Positions 1-7,635 are shown, counted from the stretch's first letter. The stretch is 52,255 bases of DNA from Deinococcus sp. Marseille-Q6407 (GCF_946848805.1 NZ_CAMPFU010000008.1:1-52255), one strand, 5' to 3'. Numbers and translations are program-made. Notes: generated from the letters alone by a model not told the origin.

Positions 1-127
1 GGCGTCGTCGGTGGCCGCCCCGTAGTTGTCACCCAGCGCGTCGCGCAGGTCAAGCAGCGCGGCGTCCAGGCTGAGCGGATACTCACGGGGGGCAAGGATC
101 ATCAGACGCGCTCCGGCCAGTGGACGG
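1..127. repeat. Terminal direct repeat, left copy (circle closure)
   Basis: These 127 bases are identical to positions 52129-52255. The copy holds the first 34 codons of the connector gene (minus strand, start codon at 100-102) and the last bases of the RyR-domain gene. An overlap of exactly 127 bases is what a de Bruijn assembler with k=127 leaves on a circular contig, so I read it as an assembly overlap of a circular or circularly permuted genome rather than a biological terminal repeat. Confidence 0.95.
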
Positions 128-785
128 TGCCGCCCTGGATGCCCGACTCGTCGAAGTGTGTCCAGCCGGTCAGAAACAGGCCGTCCGGGTTGAATACCAC
201 GGCCCGGACCTCGAAGCCGAACTGGTCAGACTCGCGCACGTCGGTGATCTTGGCGGCCCGGTGCGCGGGTTTGTACTCGCCGCCGGGTGTGCCGTAGCTG
301 ACGTAATGCACGTCGCGGCCCACGGTGGGCACCACGCCGCCGGTCAGCTGGGCGCCTTCGGGCTGAGGGCTGGCAAAGTTGACCACAGCAGTGTGCTGGA
401 AGGTGGCGGCCTTCAGCTCGGCCGCCCCTGAGTCCAGCGCGCCTGCAGCCGCCTTGACCACGCTCAGGTAGAGGTGGTCTTTCAGCTGTTGCTCAGGCGG
501 CAACTGGTCGTAGGGCACCATGCACGGGTGAGTCTTGGCTTCGGGGTCTTTCACCTCGCCGTACACCCAGCCGGTGGCTTCTTTCTCGGCCAGCCAGCTT
601 TCGTGGGACTGCTGCGGCGTGTTGCCGCTTAGGGCACCTTCGATCCCCTTCAAGGCGCTCGCACGCTGCCAGTCTGGCGCGTCGTCCCAGGCCGGCTGGG
701 AGTCGTCGCCGGTTGCGCGGCAGTAAGCCCGGTTCGCCTCGTGGGCGATGTGGGCCAGGACCAGCATCAGAGCGGCCCCTTTCAC
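102..785 (-). CDS. RyR-domain virion-associated protein
   Basis: The product has 227 residues. Residues about 15-110 match the RyR domain seen in many phage proteins, with the hallmark HESW, then GWVYG and later the PYDQLPPEQQ stretch. Residues about 145-227 form a second module ending in HWPERV, which is also common in actinophage-type genomes next to connector genes. The start is GTG at 785, overlapping the stop of the upstream gene by GTGA. The stop shares one base with the ATG of the connector gene (TGATG), so the gene is coupled to head and connector genes. Its role in the virion is unknown. Domain identity is from family knowledge; function is not inferred. Confidence 0.8.
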   Translation of the reverse strand: MKGAALMLVLAHIAHEANRAYCRATGDDSQPAWDDAPDWQRASALKGIEGALSGNTPQQSHESWLAEKEATGWVYGEVKDPEAKTHPCMVPYDQLPPEQQLKDHLYLSVVKAAAGALDSGAAELKAATFQHTAVVNFASPQPEGAQLTGGVVPTVGRDVHYVSYGTPGGEYKPAHRAAKITDVRESDQFGFEVRAVVFNPDGLFLTGWTHFDESGIQGGTVHWPERV

Positions 786-1513
786 TGGCCGCCTTCTTTC
801 GGCTCGATGAAGTTCTTGACCTTGGCCTTAATCAGCGCGTCCTTGATGGTCTTCTCGGACTTCTCGCCCAGGCCGTCAATCTGGCGGATGGGGCTTTCTT
901 CCTGCCCTTCGGCCACGCGCAGACCAGCTTCAATCTTCTCCAGCGTGTCGAAGCCGTTCTCTGCCAGCTTGCTTGCCAGTGGGAAACCGTCAGGCACGGG
1001 CGTGCCTTCCGACTCTTCGCTGCTGGCAGGGGCCGGCGCCCCTTCCTGCTCAGGCTCCGGCGCGGGCTGCTCTACGCGCAGCGCGGCGCGAGCCTTCTCG
1101 ATGTCACCCCCCTGAATGGCGTCTTCCAGCTTCCGGCTGTACTGGCGCTCGCCTGCCAGCAGCTCCCTGAACTCCCCCACCTCGGTCAGCTGGGCGGTCA
1201 GCTGGGCCACCTTGCCCCGTTCACCATTCAGCCGGATGGAGAGGTCTTGCACCTTACCCTGCTCAGCCTTCAGGTCGGCGGCCAGGTCGTGGTTGGCTTT
1301 AATGATGCGTTCCACTTCCACGCCGTCTTCCACGTCCTTGGAGGCATCAGCCACGGCGCCCTCTTCATACACGGGGGCACCACTGACCAGGGCAATGCTC
1401 AGCGGCACTTCCAGGTAAGGCTTGGCCTTGCTCGCCTCGAAGGGGCCGTAGGACTTGCCATCGCTGGCCTGCAGGGTCTGTCCCAGGCTCGTGATCTTCA
1501 CCGTCTCGGTCAT
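782..1513 (-). CDS. Capsid-region protein with coiled coil and HhH-like C-terminus
   Basis: The product has 243 residues and lies directly downstream of the major capsid gene with an ATGA overlap. The N-terminal 45 residues look like a small beta domain. Residues about 60-145 are charged and predicted coiled coil by eye. A Pro/Glu/Ala linker (about 150-180) follows. The last 60 residues contain an IDGLGEKSEKTIKDALI stretch that resembles a helix-hairpin-helix. Position between major capsid and connector genes suggests a head accessory protein. I do not recognise the family. Confidence 0.7.
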   Translation of the reverse strand: MTETVKITSLGQTLQASDGKSYGPFEASKAKPYLEVPLSIALVSGAPVYEEGAVADASKDVEDGVEVERIIKANHDLAADLKAEQGKVQDLSIRLNGERGKVAQLTAQLTEVGEFRELLAGERQYSRKLEDAIQGGDIEKARAALRVEQPAPEPEQEGAPAPASSEESEGTPVPDGFPLASKLAENGFDTLEKIEAGLRVAEGQEESPIRQIDGLGEKSEKTIKDALIKAKVKNFIEPKEGGQ

Positions 1514-2667
1514 TCGGCGGCCTCGCTTTCGATCAGCACCAGGCGGCTGGCATTACGGATGACCGGCAGGCTGTTTTCTACGCCCTCGGCGCGCAGCTGG
1601 TAGGGGTCGTTTTCGGGGGTCCAGATGCGGCCCCAGCGGCCCAGCGACACGCCACGGAAGGTGCCTTCCACCGTGGGGGCCACATGCACGTAGCCCAGCG
1701 CCTGCTCAGGCACGGGCGTGCCGGTCAGGCTGACCAGCTGATTCGCGGTGTTGGCCCCAATGACGGCAATCACGTTGTCCTTGACCATCTGCACGCCGAT
1801 GGTCTGGCCCACGTTGGTGGGGTCAATGATCTGCCCCTGGCGGCCGTAGCCGATAAGGGTGGCCGAGGTTACGCGGTCGCCGGTACTGACCAGCTGATTG
1901 GTGCCGCCGCTGATGGCGTACCGGGGCAGCCGGCGCACCTGCACCGTGCGGATGTTCCGCTGGGGGCTGTAGGTGTCGCTGATGACCTCGATCTCGTTGG
2001 CCTGGTTCGCCAGCACCTGCCGCAGCGTGTTCTGGCTCATCACCACGCCCACGCTGCCGCGCACGATGTCTTCTGCGTCGCCCAGCGCCTTCCAGAAGCC
2101 GGACTGGCTGCCGGACAGCCGCTGCTCGCCGGTCAGCTTGATGCGGTTGCGTTCGGGGATCTTGTAATCCACGAGCAGGCGGCGGCCGTTGAAGGTCCAG
2201 TCAATCTTGCCTTGGGTCAGCGCCGACATGGCGACGTACTCGGCGGTGTCGTCCAGCGCCTGCACCACGCCTTTTTCGTACAGGTTGTAGCCCGCTTCGG
2301 TCATGAAGTCGGCTACCGTGCGGCCGCTGGCCCGGTTCGCTTCGGCCAGCAGCAGCAGCTTGCCCAGCTGGCGTGCGGGTTCTTCCTCCAGGGGAATCGC
2401 CTGGGCGTACTTGGCGGTTTTGTGCCCATAGTCGTTCAGGCGGATAGAAGTGCCTTCAGGGTACTTGCTGTCCATGCCGACGTGGCCGGCCATCACGGTG
2501 TTGATTTCCATCTGGCCGCCCGACACTTCGTAGTCCGGCATGAGCTGCCGGGGCAGGAAGCGGCCCGACAGGTATTCGCTCGCTGCAGGCGGAGTGTTGG
2601 CCACCTCGATCAGGGCGCCGCCCGCGCTCAGCGTGGCAATGATGTCGTTCCAGTTGTATTCGTTCAT
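1510..2667 (-). CDS. Major capsid protein (lambda gpE-like family)
   Basis: The product has 385 residues, typical for the gpE-type HK97-fold capsid family. Supporting features are the N-terminal segment with YLSGRFLP and GGQMEINT, the middle helix segment with FMTEAGYNLYEKG, and the C-terminal WTPENDPYQLRAEG stretch typical of phage major capsid E proteins. It follows a decoration-like gene and a scaffold-like gene, the usual order. It overlaps the upstream gene by ATGA. It would form the capsid hexamers and pentamers. Confidence 0.9.
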   Translation of the reverse strand: MNEYNWNDIIATLSAGGALIEVANTPPAASEYLSGRFLPRQLMPDYEVSGGQMEINTVMAGHVGMDSKYPEGTSIRLNDYGHKTAKYAQAIPLEEEPARQLGKLLLLAEANRASGRTVADFMTEAGYNLYEKGVVQALDDTAEYVAMSALTQGKIDWTFNGRRLLVDYKIPERNRIKLTGEQRLSGSQSGFWKALGDAEDIVRGSVGVVMSQNTLRQVLANQANEIEVISDTYSPQRNIRTVQVRRLPRYAISGGTNQLVSTGDRVTSATLIGYGRQGQIIDPTNVGQTIGVQMVKDNVIAVIGANTANQLVSLTGTPVPEQALGYVHVAPTVEGTFRGVSLGRWGRIWTPENDPYQLRAEGVENSLPVIRNASRLVLIESEAAE

Positions 2668-3080
2668 CGCTTGTCCTCAGCCTTCAGGAAAGTGAACCGG
2701 GTCAGCTTGGCCTTCAGCTCAGTGCTGAGGGCGCGGCCTTTGGCGTCCGGCAGATAGGTTTCGTACACCACGCCGCCCGTGTAGGCGCCGTAGCCGCTGG
2801 CCGCTTCTACGCGGCTCTCTTCGATGGCCGGAGTCTTCAGCAGAAAGGCCGGATCCGTGCGGGCCGTATCTGCAGGGCCGCACAGCATGGCCGGCGCTGT
2901 GCCTGCTTTGGCCTCGGCGGTGGGTTCAACGGCGGTGCCTGCAGGAATGCTGCGCTTGCCGACAGCGCCGTATTTGGGGTCGGTGAACTTGCTCCAGTCG
3001 ATCTGGATGCCCGTTCCTGCGGTGTCCATGCTGGCCCGGTCCGCCACGAAGGGCGCCAGGCCGAAATAACGCTGGGTCAT
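2664..3080 (-). CDS. Probable head decoration protein
   Basis: The product has 138 residues, is rich in Gly, Ala and Thr, and lies between the scaffold-like gene and the major capsid gene, where lambda gpD-like decoration proteins are usually found. The sequence looks like a small beta-rich protein (for example GAYTGGVVYETYLP). It overlaps both neighbours by ATGA-type overlaps, so the three are co-translated. The assignment rests on position and size more than on motif. Confidence 0.6.
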   Translation of the reverse strand: MTQRYFGLAPFVADRASMDTAGTGIQIDWSKFTDPKYGAVGKRSIPAGTAVEPTAEAKAGTAPAMLCGPADTARTDPAFLLKTPAIEESRVEAASGYGAYTGGVVYETYLPDAKGRALSTELKAKLTRFTFLKAEDKR

Positions 3081-3958
3081 GCGGTTTCTCCTGCTGCGGC
3101 TTTGCGCCGCTGCTCAAGGCGCTCCTGCACGAAGTTCGTGCCGGGCGCGGTCGTGTTGCTGGCCCCACGTTGGGCGACCACCGGCACCGTGCGAGTCGTG
3201 GCGCTGCTCTGCCCACCTTGTGGGAAGAGGGCGCTCATGTAGTCGCCGAGGTGCGCTTCGGCATAGGCCCGAAGCTCGCCAAGTTCCTCGCCGGTCTGGT
3301 TCCGCACATGCACTTCCTGCCGTGCAGGGTGGCCGCCTCCGGCGGGCATGTCGCGGACGTAGGCCGTCAGGCCGTGGCTTTGCAGCTCGCGGGCCAGTAC
3401 GCGGGGGTTGGCATTGACGCGCCCTGCCAGGTCAGTGACTTCCTGCAGGTACACGGCTTCATCCCCACGGCGCAGGCGCTCAGCCAGCGCGGCGGGGTCT
3501 TCGCCCAGGGCGCGGTAGGCCGTCAGTTGCTCAGCCTGTTGGTTGGTGGTGCCTTCCAGCTCCCGGATGCGGTCCCGGTAGCCGTGGTTCTCGCCCATCA
3601 GGGTAAGAGCCGCCGCGAAGGGGTCGCCGCCGTGGCGGGGCTGATTGACCAGACCACGCAGCGCATCGGCCAGGCGCTCCATGCCGCTCTGTCCCTGCTG
3701 CTGCTGGGCCTGGGTGTTCTGCTGCTGGCCGGTGCTGGTGCTCTGGCTATTCTGACCGCCCGAACTCTGCTGCTGGCTCTGGCCTTCTTGAGTGCCAGTG
3801 CTGGCGGGGTCCGGGTCGTTTTGGGCGCCGCCGTCCCACAGAACGCGGGGGCGGGCGCCACTCAGAAAGCCGTGGCCGGTCTGGTACAGGCCGGCAGCGC
3901 GAGATGCGGCCCCGCCTTGCGGGTTAGGGCTGGATAAGTTGTTCGCCTTGCGAATCAT
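3077..3958 (-). CDS. Probable capsid scaffold protein
   Basis: The product has 293 residues. Residues about 48-95 are a low-complexity Gln/Ser/Gly stretch. Residues about 95-175 are mostly charged helix. The C-terminus is basic (EQRRKAAAG). A disordered and helical acidic/basic protein just before decoration and capsid genes is typical of phage scaffolds. The ATG at 3958 lies six bases after a late-type -10 element (AAAACT), so the message is probably leaderless; no good Shine-Dalgarno sequence is seen. This is the promoter from which capsid and connector genes would be read. Confidence 0.65.
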   Translation of the reverse strand: MIRKANNLSSPNPQGGAASRAAGLYQTGHGFLSGARPRVLWDGGAQNDPDPASTGTQEGQSQQQSSGGQNSQSTSTGQQQNTQAQQQQGQSGMERLADALRGLVNQPRHGGDPFAAALTLMGENHGYRDRIRELEGTTNQQAEQLTAYRALGEDPAALAERLRRGDEAVYLQEVTDLAGRVNANPRVLARELQSHGLTAYVRDMPAGGGHPARQEVHVRNQTGEELGELRAYAEAHLGDYMSALFPQGGQSSATTRTVPVVAQRGASNTTAPGTNFVQERLEQRRKAAAGETA

Positions 3959-3964
3959 GACCCC

Positions 3965-3988
3965 AGTTTTTCAAGGGTGGTGACACCC
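3965..3988 (-). promoter_or_regulatory. Late promoter a (scaffold and capsid operon)
   Basis: The box reads GGGTGTCACC on the minus strand at 3988-3979, eight bases are followed by AAAACT (3970-3965), and the scaffold ATG comes exactly six bases later. The first three box bases differ from the consensus ACCTGTCACC. The invariant A and T of the NANNNT element are present. Confidence 0.7.
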
Positions 3989-4040
3989 CAACCGGCCCAG
4001 AAGACCGCGAGACAGCCGGCCAGCTGGAAGGCAGGAGAGC

Positions 4041-4056
4041 GGCCAGCCGGCTGGCC
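4041..4056. repeat. Perfect 16-bp palindrome in intergenic region
   Basis: GGCCAGCCGGCTGGCC is a perfect palindrome between the late promoter of the scaffold gene and the plus-strand promoter at 4112. A related GCCGGCCAGC stretch lies just to its left (about 4014-4024). No T-run follows on either strand. It could be a binding site or a weak cruciform; nothing further can be said. Confidence 0.6.
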
Positions 4057-4111
4057 ACACGAGACACACGCCTAAGCAAAGAGTGCCGCTATCGGTGTAT
4101 TTCTAGCCTTC

Positions 4112-4140
4112 TTGACAGAAGCGTTACGCTCCTATAAGGT
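4112..4140 (+). promoter_or_regulatory. Consensus promoter with operator-like dyad in the spacer
   Basis: TTGACA at 4112-4117 and TAAGGT at 4135-4140 are separated by 17 bases (TATAAG at 4133 is an overlapping alternative). The spacer contains the perfect inverted repeat AGCGT-T-ACGCT (4120-4130), a natural operator position. The promoter drives the DnaJ-like cassette. The dyad differs from the phage operators at 22498 and 23443, so a different repressor, possibly of the host, is implied. Confidence 0.75.
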
Positions 4141-4174
4141 GAGGACAGCTGAGGGAAAACCGAGGCATAAAAAA

Positions 4175-4202
4175 GGCCGGGACTCGCCAAAGTCACCCGG
4201 CC
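4175..4202 (-). terminator. Stem-loop: minus-strand terminator and leader of DnaJ-like gene
   Basis: A perfect 7-bp stem (GGCCGGG / CCCGGCC) encloses a 14-base loop. Read on the minus strand it is followed by TTTTTT, a good intrinsic terminator for late transcripts coming from the MuF gene. Read on the plus strand it is the leader of the DnaJ-like gene, ending just before CCCGAAAGGAC. A copy with 26 of 28 bases identical sits at 14450-14477 in front of another gene. Confidence 0.8.
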
Positions 4203-4225
4203 ACTTATCCCGAAAGGACAAGCAC

Positions 4226-4723
4226 ATGAACTACTTTAACCCTGTTCCTGCCACTCTGGAAGATCTTAAGAACACCTACCGCCAACTGTGCAAGCAGTTC
4301 CACCCGGACAAAGGCGGCACCACTGAGCAGATGCAAGCCATCAACGCCGAATATGAACGCCTGAGCGCACGCCTGATCGGTGCCAAGCCTGATGAGGACT
4401 ATGGCGAGCGGAAATGGTACAAGAGCCGGCAGGAAGAAGCCGACGTGGAGGAAAAGGTCCGCGCCGCCATCGAGGCCATCGCACACCTTGACGGCCTGGA
4501 GATCGAAATTATCGGCGCCTGGGTCTGGGTTGGCGGTGATACCCGGTCCCACAAAGACGTACTCAAGGCCGCTGGCTACAGCTGGCTGGCCAAGCGCGAA
4601 AAGTGGGCCTTCAAAGGCAAGGTCAGCAAAGGCCGCAGCCGCTGCAGCATGGAGGAACTGCGCCAGAAGTACGGCAGCGAGAAGATCAGCAGTGGCCGCC
4701 GCAGCCTGAAACGCTCCGCCTAA
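4226..4723 (+). CDS. DnaJ-like protein (J domain plus C-terminal module)
   Basis: The product has 165 residues. The J-domain signature HPD is at residues 26-28 in QFHPDKGG, inside a short J-like helix hairpin of about 55 residues. A C-terminal module (about 90-165) with WVWVGGDT, KDVLKAAGY and KWAF is known beside J domains in mobile elements. The ATG at 4226 is chosen because of GAAAGGA nine bases before it; upstream in-frame codons overlap the promoter. It would recruit a host Hsp70 (DnaK), as phages do for replication or assembly. It is the first gene of a plus-strand cassette placed against the direction of surrounding late genes. Confidence 0.8.
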   Translation: MNYFNPVPATLEDLKNTYRQLCKQFHPDKGGTTEQMQAINAEYERLSARLIGAKPDEDYGERKWYKSRQEEADVEEKVRAAIEAIAHLDGLEIEIIGAWVWVGGDTRSHKDVLKAAGYSWLAKREKWAFKGKVSKGRSRCSMEELRQKYGSEKISSGRRSLKRSA

Positions 4724-4731
4724 ACCTGACA

Positions 4732-4756
4732 CCCCGGCCACCGCGCCGGGGTCTTT
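4732..4756 (+). terminator. Intergenic terminator-like hairpin
   Basis: CCCCGGC (4732-4738) pairs with GCCGGGG (4745-4751), followed by TCTTT. It lies between the DnaJ-like gene and the next gene, immediately before its GAAAGGA ribosome site, so it may attenuate rather than stop transcription. Confidence 0.65.
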
Positions 4757-4775
4757 CCTGAAAGGACGCTGACCT

Positions 4776-5273
4776 ATGACCTACGCTCAGACCCGCGAAG
4801 AATACCGCCAGGCGCTCATGCACGACATCTGCAAGTTGGTGCAGATGATTGAAGCCGATCACGACGACGGCGCCGTATGGTTGGCGCAGAGTATCCACCA
4901 CGACACCCGCAGCTATTTTGACCGGGACCGCTGGAAGCCTCAGCCGGTGGCTGCCGGCATCATGGCGCATGTTCCCAAAGATCAGCCGGTAACGCTCGTG
5001 ATTCAGCACCACACCTACCACGACGGCGGCCGGCAGGTTGTACGCGGCAAGGTTGAGGAGATGCACGCCGCTTACAAGCCGGATGACGGCGCTCAGTTCA
5101 GCGTTATTCCGCAGCGCTGCCGCAATCCTCGGCACTACCAATACAAGCACCAGCGCACCTCATCCCTGACTGTGTATGCAGGCTATCTGTCAGACGCCGA
5201 ACTGAGCAGCGGCCGGCATAAGCCGATCTTCTACAGCGAACACCCCGACAGAGACGAACAAGCCGCAGACTGA
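4776..5273 (+). CDS. Hypothetical protein of the DnaJ-like cassette
   Basis: The product has 165 residues and I do not recognise it. It has no signal peptide or membrane segment. It is rich in His, Asp and Tyr (for example IEADHDDG and QHHTYHDGG), so metal binding is possible but not shown. The start at 4776 follows GAAAGGACG at a normal distance. It shares the promoter at 4112 with the DnaJ-like gene. Confidence 0.7.
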   Translation: MTYAQTREEYRQALMHDICKLVQMIEADHDDGAVWLAQSIHHDTRSYFDRDRWKPQPVAAGIMAHVPKDQPVTLVIQHHTYHDGGRQVVRGKVEEMHAAYKPDDGAQFSVIPQRCRNPRHYQYKHQRTSSLTVYAGYLSDAELSSGRHKPIFYSEHPDRDEQAAD

Positions 5274-5286
5274 CCCGCTGCAGTAG

Positions 5287-5316
5287 GAGCGCAGGCTACC
5301 CGGCCGCGCTCTTTTC
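5287..5316 (+). terminator. Rho-independent terminator
   Basis: GAGCGC (5287-5292) pairs with GCGCTC (5306-5311), followed by TTTT. It lies just after the 165-residue hypothetical gene and before the small gene at 5352, so the latter may depend on read-through. Confidence 0.6.
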
Positions 5317-5351
5317 TCCTACCTGCTAGCCTCACCCTGGAGCCTGACACC

Positions 5352-5681
5352 ATGACCAAGACGACCCGGAAGACCACCACCAAGACCGGCCGCGCTGGCA
5401 CGCCACGCGACACCACGAAGGCCAGAGCCGCCGCCGCCGAGGCACTGCGCGACCCAAAAGGCCGAGACAGCAAGCCGGTGCGCGTGCTGGCCGCTGCCGA
5501 GGTCCACACCTGGGCCGCCGGCCTGGGCGCTGAGGGCCGGGGCGACCTGCTGGCTGCGCTGCGTGACCTGCAGGCGGCGCGGGGCTTGGCGCCGGATGAT
5601 GTGACTGGCCTGCTGGCCCTGCTGCGGGCGGCTACTCCTGCCGAGAGCGAGGCACCGGCAGCGCTCGGCAGCGGCAGTTGA
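5352..5681 (+). CDS. Small Lys/Thr-rich hypothetical protein
   Basis: The product has 109 residues. The first 30 are rich in Lys, Thr and Arg, as in DNA-binding tails; the rest is Ala/Leu-rich and helical. GGAG lies 11 bases before the ATG. It ends 50 bases inside the 3' end of the MuF gene on the other strand, a tail-to-tail overlap, so one of the two could be shorter than drawn. No family recognised. Confidence 0.5.
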   Translation: MTKTTRKTTTKTGRAGTPRDTTKARAAAAEALRDPKGRDSKPVRVLAAAEVHTWAAGLGAEGRGDLLAALRDLQAARGLAPDDVTGLLALLRAATPAESEAPAALGSGS

Positions 5682-6387
5682 CCGCCTGCCCTGGCCGTTC
5701 ACCCTGGCCCCAGCGGTAAATGCGCCCATGTCTGGCCCGATGCTCGCCGCGCACCTTCTTGTCGCCCAGCGTCCACCAGATGTAGGACTTCAGTCCCAGC
5801 TGCTTCTGCCGCTGCTCGTCTGCCCAGGCGGCAGCAGTTCTCAGCTGGTCGGTGGCAATCAGGACCGCCCGGCCCCGGCTGACGCCCAGGCGCTCTTGCA
5901 GCAGGTCGGCAGCCCGTTCGGGGTCCAGCCCTTGACGGGCGGCTTGCCGAACGGTCTTCGCCACGTCATTTCTGAAGCGCCGCCCCTCCTTGTCCCAGTA
6001 GCGGTTCATCTGCCGGCGCTGGCGGTCCACAGCGCGGGCCTGCAGGTCGCCGGGCGAATTGAACTGCAGGCTGGGGTCAGAGAGGCGGGCCAGCTCATCC
6101 ACGCTGAGGATGCGGCCGCCCACGGCGCGCTCCAGGGCGTGCCACACCTGCGCGGGTGGGGTGCGGGTGGCGGCGGTGGCCCGGTCGATCAGGGCCAGCA
6201 CTTTGGGCAGTTGCCGGCGCCGCTGGGCCAGAGGCAGCCCCAGCACCCGCGCCAGCTCACGGGTGGAAGCGTCGAGGCTTACCGCCTGGTACTGGCGCAA
6301 GATGGCGCCCCGTGCCCCCTTGATGGCAGCCTCTTCCTCTTCAGAGGCGAGGGTCAGCAGGCGGCGCTGTTCGGGCGTGGGCTTCAC
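5632..6387 (-). CDS. MuF / SPP1 gp7-type head morphogenesis protein
   Basis: The product has 251 residues from the GTG at 6387. The C-terminal 80 residues carry the MuF signature: ATDQLRTAAAW, then SYIWWTLGDKKVRGEHRARHG, and the final NCRCRALPV. These proteins sit with the portal in the procapsid and may be injected. A longer reading frame starting at 6576 would overlap the Cys-rich small gene in another frame, so the GTG seven bases after that gene's stop is preferred. Its position after the portal fits the family. Confidence 0.8.
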   Translation of the reverse strand: MKPTPEQRRLLTLASEEEEAAIKGARGAILRQYQAVSLDASTRELARVLGLPLAQRRRQLPKVLALIDRATAATRTPPAQVWHALERAVGGRILSVDELARLSDPSLQFNSPGDLQARAVDRQRRQMNRYWDKEGRRFRNDVAKTVRQAARQGLDPERAADLLQERLGVSRGRAVLIATDQLRTAAAWADEQRQKQLGLKSYIWWTLGDKKVRGEHRARHGRIYRWGQGERPGQAVNCRCRALPVPRSRQE

Positions 6388-6394
6388 GGTCGGC

Positions 6395-6691
6395 TCACGC
6401 CCACCCACTGCACTGCCAGCACAGCTCAGCCGGCACCGCCGCAGGCCGGGCGCCGCACTCCGCGCAGGGCCTGGGGGTGTAGTCCTCGCGGATGCCCCGA
6501 CCCATGCAGCCGGCGTGGGGCCGCACCTGGCCGCCTGCGAAGAACCCCACCGGATACCAGGCCACGTCATGCCCACTCGGCAGGATGTAGCACTCCCACT
6601 TGCCGCCGATCAGCCGGCGCACCCAGGCCCAGTCGGACAGGAGCAGCAGATGCCGGTGCCAGCCGTGTACTTTTCGCAGATTGCTTCTCAT
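6395..6691 (-). CDS. Small zinc-ribbon-like protein with leaderless start
   Basis: The product has 98 residues. The last 25 contain CAECG and CWQC, the spacing of a zinc ribbon; the first 60 are rich in Trp and basic residues. The ATG at 6691 is exactly six bases after the late -10 element CAACAT, and there is no Shine-Dalgarno sequence, which supports a leaderless start. It is followed seven bases later by the MuF start. Function unknown. Confidence 0.65.
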   Translation of the reverse strand: MRSNLRKVHGWHRHLLLLSDWAWVRRLIGGKWECYILPSGHDVAWYPVGFFAGGQVRPHAGCMGRGIREDYTPRPCAECGARPAAVPAELCWQCSGWA

Positions 6692-6697
6692 ATCTGC

Positions 6698-6721
6698 ATG
6701 TTGGGGCAGCGGGTGACAGGT
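6698..6721 (-). promoter_or_regulatory. Late promoter b (zinc-ribbon gene and MuF)
   Basis: A perfect ACCTGTCACC box (6721-6712) is followed after eight bases by CAACAT (6703-6698); the ATG of the next gene comes six bases later. It lies just after the Excalibur moron and gives MuF a promoter that does not depend on the moron. Confidence 0.8.
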
Positions 6722-6738
6722 AGAAACGTAGCCCAGTT

Positions 6739-7500
6739 CTAGCGAGGCAGAATGCGTCCAGTAGAGAGCTGCATCCCGTTCAGACAGCTTGCTTCAAGCA
6801 GGGGCCTGAGTGTTTTGATGGTGCAGCCCATCGGCGACAAGACATCAGCAGGGATAAACAGCTCTTCATCGAGCAAGAAGGGCAGCGCACTCAACGTATA
6901 AGACTTGTAATTTATTTTTGCGACCTTGCTGGAAAGGGAGAGTTCCAGTTGCTTGTCTTTCGCGTTAATGAGGTAACTATCCTGACCCATCAGGGCGTAG
7001 CTGGCTCCGGCATCGCGGAGAGCCACCACAGAAAAATAAGTTATTCCGCCCATAATCTTGGGCTGGTAGTTGGGCTGTATAGGATTGAACTGGATGCCAG
7101 TAAGATTCACTCCTGCCGGTACAACAATGGGGGCGCTGGTGCTTCCGCTCTCGCCGGCCTCACAGGCAATACCATCTTTGTCCTGGTCAAGATCGGCGTC
7201 ATAGGCAGCAGTGCCAATCACCATGTTAGAAAGCCCCCGATTCCGCGCTTCATCACAGCTGCTAAAACTAAATGCTGGTCTAGGAGAGTTGGCAGGCGAA
7301 TACTGCGGCATGTAAGCAGGGGTGCTGTAGGAAGGGGAGCTATAGGAAGGACTGCCGCCCCCTGTATTTCGATAATGCGGGCGTACATAGGTTCCGTCGC
7401 TGCGATAATAGCCGTCCACATGGACACGCCCTGCTTCGGCGCTATTGGCGGCCAGGAAAGTCAGAACAGAAAGGCCCAGAATCAGTTTCTTCACTACCAT
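6739..7500 (-). CDS. Secreted Excalibur-domain protein (moron)
   Basis: The product has 253 residues. A signal peptide covers residues 1-23 (basic start, hydrophobic core, AEA cleavage region). A short Ser/Tyr/Pro-rich linker follows. Residues 82-114 are an Excalibur calcium-binding motif: a Cys near the start, then YDADLDQDKDGIACE. The C-terminal 100 residues resemble a copper-amine-oxidase N-terminal type beta domain with repeated SPMG and LNGMQL ends. Base composition is clearly less GC-rich than its neighbours. It sits between portal and MuF genes and looks transferred. It would be exported to the cell envelope, perhaps altering the lysogen surface. Confidence 0.8.
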   Translation of the reverse strand: MVVKKLILGLSVLTFLAANSAEAGRVHVDGYYRSDGTYVRPHYRNTGGGSPSYSSPSYSTPAYMPQYSPANSPRPAFSFSSCDEARNRGLSNMVIGTAAYDADLDQDKDGIACEAGESGSTSAPIVVPAGVNLTGIQFNPIQPNYQPKIMGGITYFSVVALRDAGASYALMGQDSYLINAKDKQLELSLSSKVAKINYKSYTLSALPFLLDEELFIPADVLSPMGCTIKTLRPLLEASCLNGMQLSTGRILPR

Positions 7501-7635
7501 GCTCCTTGAAATTGAGTTCTGCCAGGAATGGTCTTCTTCATCATAGATGCCAGGACCGGCAAGATGTTTCTATTTGCAACAGCCAGCCTTCAGGGCAAAG
7601 GTGCAATGAAGTTCACTCCAAGGAGCTTTACTTCT
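7501..7635. other. AT-richer gap upstream of the Excalibur gene
   Basis: This 135-base gap between portal and Excalibur genes is less GC-rich than the surroundings. On the minus strand AAGGAGC lies four bases before the Excalibur ATG. A TATGAT -10-like hexamer is at 7545-7540 but I see no matching -35 element. No late-type box is present. The moron may therefore have its own weak promoter. Confidence 0.4.

Noticed and set aside
1..127. Terminal repeat as a packaging-generated direct terminal repeat
   Set aside because: The length equals a standard assembler k-mer and the repeat lies inside an essential connector gene; T7-like or SPO1-like terminal repeats are usually longer and not cut within genes this way.
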